Below are positions 58,641 through 64,000 of a stretch of 64,000 bases of DNA, piece after piece (position 1 is the first letter of the stretch; each line of letters starts with the position of its first letter). The DNA comes from Hymenopus coronatus. Lineage: Eukaryota > Arthropoda > Insecta > Mantodea > Hymenopodidae. The position numbers and the translations under genes are program-made. The stretch covers positions 95,524,501 through 95,588,500 of the forward strand of contig CM060883.1 of assembly GCA_030762935.1 (NCBI GenBank), given 5' to 3'. A model generated the notes under the pieces. The model had not been told where the DNA came from. It did not search any database and saw nothing but the letters and a program-made list of their open reading frames with translations.

Positions 58641-58696
58641 ATTAATTCCATTATCACAAACGGATTTAAAAGTAGACCAATTTGCATTACGAGTTA

Positions 58697-59570
58697 TTAG
58701 GGCCCTTCCAATGGGACGGGTCTGTTCTGAAAAAAATTAGTAGCTAATGTACCAAGAGGCCAGACTGCAATTTCTATTGCCTTATCTATATTACTTGCGT
58801 CAATAGTAACCTTGAAAGATGCATATGAATCAGGGTATTTAGATTTAAGGGGCTCACAAGTTGCTTCAGGAAACTTTTCTTTCACATAGTTTTCTAACTG
58901 CACGGCTGTCGTAGTTGGATCCAACCTCGAAACAAAAAGAAAGCCTCTCTTGTGGACAGTTTTTAAACCAGAAACCTAATTGGAATTCTTAACACCCACA
59001 ATCACCTGTTTCTGTTGCTTCACTTTTTTTACAACAGCAGACCAGCTATCCTCTTTGACGGCTATGTTCGGTTCACCTTGTTTATATTCACTAGCACTTT
59101 CAACTTTAGTAGAAAAATTCACAGTAACACATTCGTTAACTCCTGCCATTTCTGAAACAGCACGTAGCACTTCTTTTCCACGAGGATTTAACTTGTTGTT
59201 AACTGGGGCACTGTTGTTGTCTGCACTAACAATAGGCACAGCGTAGCGTTTCGTCAAATTTAATTGCTCCGTCAATAACCTTACCTTCTCGTTCAGTTCA
59301 AATATAACAAGATCCTTTTGATGTATTATATGGTTTATAATACGTATGTCAATTTTATTGTCTGAATCAGCTATTTCACTAATAGCTTCGAAAAAGCTCA
59401 CTTACACGTCGTTAGGATTTACCTGTTTACTGTCACACCCACAACACTGCACTGTATTATCACCCAGAATTTTAATATTGCTTAATGTTGCACAACTGTT
59501 ATGAAAATAATTTTCACAGACGCAACATTTTAAGCCACTAATAACTTTGGCCTTGCATCGCTTACAAGTA
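58697..59570 (-). pseudogene. LINE ORF1 (Cys-rich finger, coiled coil, C-terminal domain)
   Basis: Minus strand. A PHD-like finger with Cys pairs CKRC, CCVC, HNSC and CCGC is at ~59570-59430. An in-frame stop at ~59405 follows. Then a 141-residue frame (59401-58976) has a leucine-rich coiled coil (FELNEKVRLLTEQLNL). A frameshift leads to the C-terminal domain LDPTTTAVQLENYVKEKF to VWPLGTLATNFF (58920-58700), a signature of ORF1 proteins of CR1/Jockey-type insect LINEs. ORF1 binds the element RNA. The extreme N-terminus may be missing, which would make this copy slightly 5'-truncated. Confidence 0.8.
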
Positions 59571-59589
59571 GCCGGTGCACCAGTCGTCC

Positions 59590-60000
59590 CTTAGGTTATG
59601 TTCACAGACAAGAGCGTATACAAGGCACGTCCGTTCACTGCGACAGCATGTGTCAACTGTTGACTATAATTGTTTCTTCGCTAATGGTACATCATACATC
59701 AATGTTTTCGTCCTGAAATGGTGTTTCATGAACTACATTAGACTTTTCAGAGCTCCAATAAGATTTTTTTGGTGTAAATACATGTCCAAAAAGGTGGAAC
59801 CAAGTCTCGTCCGTTTAAAGCATTAAATGTGGGTGAATTTCGTCATTGTATATACTATTGAGAGTCCACTCACAAAATTTATTAACACATCGAATCTTAA
59901 ATAGATACACGCTGTGCAGTAGAAACAGATGCTGAGCCACAATACGCTCTTTGTGACCAAGTACAGGACACAATAATAAAGCACTCAACCATGCGATATC
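59590..60000 (-). pseudogene. DDE transposase, upstream half
   Basis: Minus-strand text: NKFCEWTLNSIYNDEIHPHL, stop, TDETWFHLFGHVFTPKKSYW (first catalytic Asp at ~59810), then SSEKSNVVHETPFQDENIDV, stop, CTISEETIIVNS. This is the first half of the catalytic domain whose second half lies at 54965-55345. At least three in-frame stops. Together the halves bracket the LINE, so the LINE inserted into this older transposon copy. Confidence 0.82.
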
Positions 60001-60244
60001 ACCATCAGCTCAATAATGTACTTTCAGAGCAGAGAAAAACAAGTCAACACCGTGACCTTGTGTACAGTGGCTCTATCTTATCATGTTTTCGTGCGCGCTG
60101 TGAAAAAACACCACGCATCGGTTCGGATGTATTTAGGTCGAACTGTGTTTCAAGGATTTCTATAAGTAGTGGTATAGAGCAGCATGAATGTCTGTCTCGA
60201 ATTAATGTACATGTGATGATAAAGTGAAGGCCCACTAGCCACAT

Positions 60245-60625
60245 GGCCACTTTTGACAACTCCTCCATAACGATTAATGAACTTCCATTCCGGTCTTTTC
60301 GTACACTGGCTCATACTCGTAAATTATGCGCCATTTCCTCACTAAAGATTCGTTCATTGCATTATCGCCGTGCACTTGCGTTATTCGATTGACCGAACAC
60401 TTTGTGCATTCAAAAAACGAATAAGTTCTTTAGCGGTAGAATAGTATAACGTCGTCATTGAAAAACTGGTATCAGGTGACAATAAATGTCTTGGCAAAAT
60501 GGAGATTGCGTTGAGAAACAGAGTAAGGTGCTGTAACTTTGTAAATAAATGTTTATGTTGATTTCTTTCGTTATTATTTAGTTATGACCAATTGTCAGTC
60601 ACTTTCTGATGACTCAAAGACAAGA
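60245..60625 (-). mobile_element. Long-TIR mariner derivative, copy 5 (one end only)
   Basis: Transposase N-terminal remnant (ctcctccataacgatta on) and the right arm (gtgacaataaatgtcttggc, taaataaatgtttatgttg), ending cagtcactttctgatgact. The left arm is missing. It abuts the older transposase at ~60245. Confidence 0.7.
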
Positions 60626-61315
60626 CTCTTGAATCAGCGCCATCTGTATTTCCTGAGTTTTGAGCGGCCCTCTCACAGCGGCCTCTTTGCTATGCTCGTG
60701 ACCCAAGCCGACCCCAATGAAAATCAAGCACTCTTCAGGAGAAAATGTTAAGCAGCTGGACGTTCCACCGATTTTACATAATTTTGCTTGAATGTTCTTG
60801 AACCTGAGAAGCCCATAAAGTCGCCATAGTTACATTTTAAATATGTGCATATTGTGCGCAAACCCATTTTCGTTCATTTTAACCCAGATGGTGAAAGTGG
60901 CCTTGTACATTACCGTGTTGCTCCTTCTTAAGTTTCGTTCATTTTAACCCAGATGGTGAAGGTGACCTTGTACATTACCGTGTTGCTCCTTCTTAAGTTT
61001 CCCTTAGCACACATATAATTAACCACAAAACTGAGATGTTACTCTCATATTCAACATTTCTTTTAGAAATCATATAAGGTTTAAGATCCGTAAAACCATC
61101 TAAAATATTGTTGCTTTATAAAATATTACTTAATAAGTCTAATACAGTACGTTTGTATTGTGAAATTTCAGAAGGATGTTGCTGAAAAATGAATACAGGT
61201 AATTCTCTGATTTATTAGCCATACTTTCATTTATTTGGGCTTTAGATACGTATCCACTTCTAATGATCATTAACGTTTTGTTCTACTTTATATGTTTCTG
61301 ACATTGAACATGTTA
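60626..61315. other. Intergenic DNA with a 65-bp direct duplication
   Basis: cgttcattttaacccagatg occurs at 60871 and 60936. The 65-bp units end cttcttaagttt and differ at two positions. Nothing else recognised. Confidence 0.75.
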
Positions 61316-61728
61316 ATGTAGTGACAGTATTATACAATGTTTCTTATGTCCGCCTTGGTATGTGAGTCATCGCAGCTGGGATGCATCAATAACACGGAAG
61401 AGTGGTGCATCATAACAGGATCCTTCGAAACAGTATTCTCGCGAGAAAGTGACTCGTCTCGATTCTTCTCCAAAATTCGACTTCCAGTATCTTCGAAAAT
61501 ATTCCAGAAAGTCTGTGGTTTCATTTACTGGTTATAAAAAGAGGAATGATTGTAGTGCAGTGGATTATACTAGTGAGTGAGTGACTGGTGTGTCAGAGAT
61601 GCGTGAGCCATGGGTGGTGTGCAGCTGCAATTGTCTACACCACGAAGCGTCAAGTGAATTATTTGCAGCAGTAAATCAAAGACAGTATTTGTAACTAATT
61701 TTTGAGTCAATAACGATGTTTGTTATAT
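61316..61728 (+). repeat. Putative 5' LTR
   Basis: Starts tgtagtgacag and ends just before the primer-binding site. It contains a TATA-like ttataaaaagagg at 61532. Exact ends are inferred from the primer site because the partner LTR is outside the window. Confidence 0.55.
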
Positions 61729-61746
61729 TGGTGTCAGGAGAGGGAC
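61729..61746 (+). promoter_or_regulatory. Primer-binding site
   Basis: tggtgtcaggagagggac lies directly after the LTR. It resembles the tggtgtcagaagtggga primer sites of many Gypsy elements, where the 3' end of a host tRNA primes minus-strand synthesis. Confidence 0.65.
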
Positions 61747-61767
61747 AAAGAAGCCAAGATAGAATAA

Positions 61768-62900
61768 ATGTTACAAAAATCGTTGGAGAAGATGGACAGG
61801 CTGTGTCAAATAACGACGGGAAATTCCTCATTAGCGAAGGTGGATAAAAATGAAATAAGGAATGGAGCAAGTGATGAATGAAATGTCGACAGTGAAGAGG
61901 AAATGAAGACCGAACTGAACGGCATAAACGAAGAAATGAAAACCAGAGTGGAAACATCAGTGGAGAAGGTAGAAGACAAGTTGGAGTTCGGCATGGAGAA
62001 GATGAGAAACGAAATATCTACGCTGAAAGCGGAACTTTCTACCAAAATAGAAGAATGGCTGGCGTGAAGAAGGACATGAGGGAGCTGGAAGGTAAAGTGG
62101 AAGAGCTTGAGGAACGATGAAGAGTTTTGACAACCGCGTTGACGCCATGGAAGACTTCCTGGAACACGATAGTGCCAGGAAGGAAGAGCGGAGGGCAGCA
62201 CCAAGGAACTGAACACAATGGTGCACAGGATGCTCGACGGGAGGATTAAAGATTTTATGGTCGAGACGACAGGTCGCGAAACAGCATCTCCACGCTTCAA
62301 GCCACCTAATTACGATGGGACGCTAACCTTCGAAGTCTCCCGCCGGCAATTCGCTGCTGTCGCCACCCACAATGGTCGGCAGACCAAGAAGCCTCACAGC
62401 TAATAGCAAGCCTCCAGAGAAGGGAAGCAGAAGCACTGAATGCGATCTTGATATCGATGAAGGCCGAGGAGATCTGGGAGGCCCGCGAGAACGGCTTTGG
62501 AAACTATCGCTTGGCAACAGCTTAAGACGATGCTGCAGCAACCAGACGAGACGATGTAGGAGTTCACTCTAGCCATCGAAAGCTTGCGAGCAAGGCTCTG
62601 GGGAATTTATCGCATAGCTACATATTCCAGGAAACTACCTACTCCTCCGTCGAGGGAATGTGTGAATCTGAGATATACAGTGCCTGATGCTCAGCGATTA
62701 TAAGACGATCGTTAACAGCAGCACTCAGAATGGAGGCGGCCAAAACAACAGCTACGCCCACCTCGAGAACCAGGAATAATCGCTATAACAGAGAGACATA
62801 CAACCCAGAGACGACAACGGCAACCTTCAGGTGGCGGTGCATGCTGGGGCTGTGGTGAACCTGGTTACCTAGTGAATAAATGTAAACACCAAGATGAGGA
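61768..62900 (+). pseudogene. Gypsy gag, broken
   Basis: Gag forms the particle that packages element RNA. The first part, from ATG 61768, is a charged coiled coil (MEKMRNEISTLKAELSTKIE) with a stop after ~37 codons and another at ~62066. The capsid-like part (62296-62720) reads PRFKPPNYDGTLTF, RRQFAAVATHNG, a frameshift, EASQLIASLQRREAEALNAI and FTLAIESLRARLWGI, the usual order for Gypsy gag. A zinc knuckle at 62842-62883 reads CWGCGEPGYLVNKC. The expected His of the CCHC motif is Tyr, so metal binding is probably lost. Stop at ~62908. The antisense ORF over this region (61806-62300) is a shadow. Confidence 0.82.
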
Positions 62901-62939
62901 ACAGGCAGAAAACCAGTAAGGCTCGGTGTGACGAGGGGT

Positions 62940-63460
62940 ACGTCGGGCCCATCTTCACCACCCCGTGGAGTAACGTTACGTTGGGTAGAAGAGTGGACGG
63001 CATCTTCATCGCAGACGGCTGGGTACAAGGGAAGCTGATAATCATAGTCACAGGCACATGCTTGACTAATCAGACTTGACGTGGCGATACACTGGCCGAA
63101 ATGACCCTCAGTCGGCCTTATCAATTAGTGACGACGTCGGACGATATCTTACCTGTGGAGAAGGGGTTTGTACCCGAACGGAGCACTGTGAGCCTGTGGG
63201 TGTTCGTTGGAGGGAGACTGAGAATGTGATATTGAGATTAGATGCCCTCAGGAGTCATGAGACGACGGTCGACGTCAGCTGGAGGGTTTTGTGCCTCGGC
63301 TGAGATGAGGTGTTGCTTCGGAGCCCACAAGTAGGTCTGGGTATCTGCAGGGTGATCTTAAAGGTTGTGCTCGCTAGAAGCGAGGTGATGGCGAAAATGC
63401 TTCGGTCAAGCAACTTTGTATTGAACCGGAAGAACATCACTATACGGATTATGTGCTACC
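62940..63460 (+). pseudogene. Gypsy protease/linker region, poorly preserved
   Basis: Lies where the aspartic protease should be, between the knuckle and reverse transcriptase. RRVDGIFIADGWVQGKLIII resembles the start of a retropepsin, but the DTG/DSG catalytic triplet is not seen. VEKGFVPERSTVSLW and LRSSNFVLNRKNITIRI are linker-like. Stops are frequent. The assignment rests on position. Confidence 0.5.
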
Positions 63461-63579
63461 CGAGCATTGTTGCCCTGCCGGACCCGTAGGGCTGCTGAAC
63501 CCAATGGACACCGAGCAGGATTTCCAGGCCGGAACGGAATTAGGAAATTGCAAGCCAGCTTCCGGTGTAACATTCGACG

Positions 63580-64000
63580 AATCCGAACAGCCAGCACCGT
63601 CGAAGGGCCTGGGGTCCAGTTGAAAGAGTTGCTGAAGAGAGCGACCGACCATATGACCGTTTCACAACTGGAGAAATCTCGACATCTACTCAGCCGATAC
63701 GAGTCTGTCTTCAGCGAAGGGACTAGCGATTACGGTCGCACTACCTAGTACTCCGCAGTATAGTAATCGGAGATGCACAATCTATCGGGCAACAACCAAG
63801 ACGCTTTCCCCTGGCGAAGCAAGCAGATGCTCGGGAGATGCTATAGGACATGCATCTAGGGGCATCATTGAAGAGTCCGGCTGCCCTTGGGTCTCCCCTG
63901 TAATCTTGGTGAAGAAGAAGAGCGCTGAGCTACGCTACTGCCTTGACTACAGGAAGATAAATGTCATCACTAAAATAGACTGTTTTCCTTGCCACGGATT
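63580..64000 (+). pseudogene. Gypsy reverse transcriptase, N-terminal part
   Basis: The open piece to 63748 ends VFSEGTSDYGRTT, the linker before RT in Gypsy elements. A stop follows, then GDAQSIGQQPRRFPLAKQAD (63765-63825). After a frameshift near 63850 comes GIIEESGCPWVSPVILVKKK and RYCLDYRKINVITKIDCFP, the first conserved RT block. The catalytic YxDD motif would lie beyond the window edge. Broken, so inactive. Confidence 0.85.

Larger units (their letters stand above)
55346..59588 (-). mobile_element. CR1-like LINE, nearly full length, decayed
   Basis: About 4.2 kb on the minus strand. Order 5' to 3': ORF1 with a Cys-rich finger, ORF2 with APE-type endonuclease, reverse transcriptase, then a ~330-bp 3' region. 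The 3' end contains aataaacttatctatctacc, in keeping with CR1-like elements that end in short repeats, not poly-A. A run of 20 A on the plus strand (55346-55365) marks the junction. It sits inside a transposase gene and is flanked by the two halves of that gene. Frameshifts and stops make it inactive. Confidence 0.88.
61316..64000 (+). mobile_element. Gypsy-type LTR retrotransposon, 5' part, decayed
   Basis: Contains a presumed 5' LTR, primer-binding site, gag and the beginning of pol on the plus strand. It is cut by the right edge of the window, so the 3' LTR cannot be checked. Gag and pol are broken by many stops and frameshifts. Base composition (about 50% GC) differs clearly from the AT-rich surroundings. 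Confidence 0.85.

Noticed and set aside
61806..62300. 164-aa minus-strand ORF
   Set aside because: Antisense shadow of the Gypsy gag coiled-coil region.

Overview
The window is eukaryotic, AT-rich, non-coding DNA, almost certainly from an animal and probably from an arthropod with a large repeat-rich genome. Support comes from decayed Tc1/mariner transposases, a CR1-like LINE, a Penelope-like element, a Gypsy LTR element, tRNA-derived SINEs and long simple repeats. The species cannot be named from sequence alone. No intact host protein gene, rRNA or free-standing tRNA was found. Nearly every open frame is repeat periodicity or a broken transposon gene.

Layout. 1-22183 is one block of a 52-bp satellite that runs off the left edge and is organised into higher-order repeats of about 4 kb. 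Its last ~520 bp are diverged edge monomers. 22184-24030 is AT-rich flank, followed by ~1.5 kb of CA-rich simple repeat (24031-25517). 25.5-33 kb is a mosaic of deleted mariner-like copies with unusually long inverted termini. One of these copies is split by an insertion carrying the 3' end of a Penelope-like element: GIY-YIG endonuclease remnants plus a hammerhead ribozyme core.

33.0-46.5 kb is dominated by a giant inverted repeat with arms of ~4.2-4.7 kb around a ~4.5 kb spacer. Both arms carry the same decayed, exon-like coding blocks pointing toward the centre. Each arm was later hit by a different tRNA-derived SINE, and both insertions keep perfect target-site duplications. I could not assign these blocks to a known family, so this is the least explained part of the window. 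A ~0.9 kb repeat unit of unknown class flanks the arms and recurs at least eight times between 27 and 53 kb.

46.5-54 kb holds more of these units, two more mariner derivatives (each with a SINE insertion) and a 102-bp minisatellite of six copies. 54.2-60.6 kb is a nest on the minus strand: a Tc1-like transposase pseudogene, then a second DDE transposase pseudogene cut in two by a ~4.2 kb CR1-like LINE. The LINE's reverse-transcriptase region contains a tandem expansion around motif A. 61.3-64.0 kb is the 5' part of a decayed Gypsy LTR retrotransposon on the plus strand: LTR, primer-binding site, gag and the start of reverse transcriptase. It continues beyond the right edge.

Nothing here forms a working pathway. 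The window records successive insertions, inversions and tandem amplification. Repeat family names come from protein motifs read by eye; no database search was possible.
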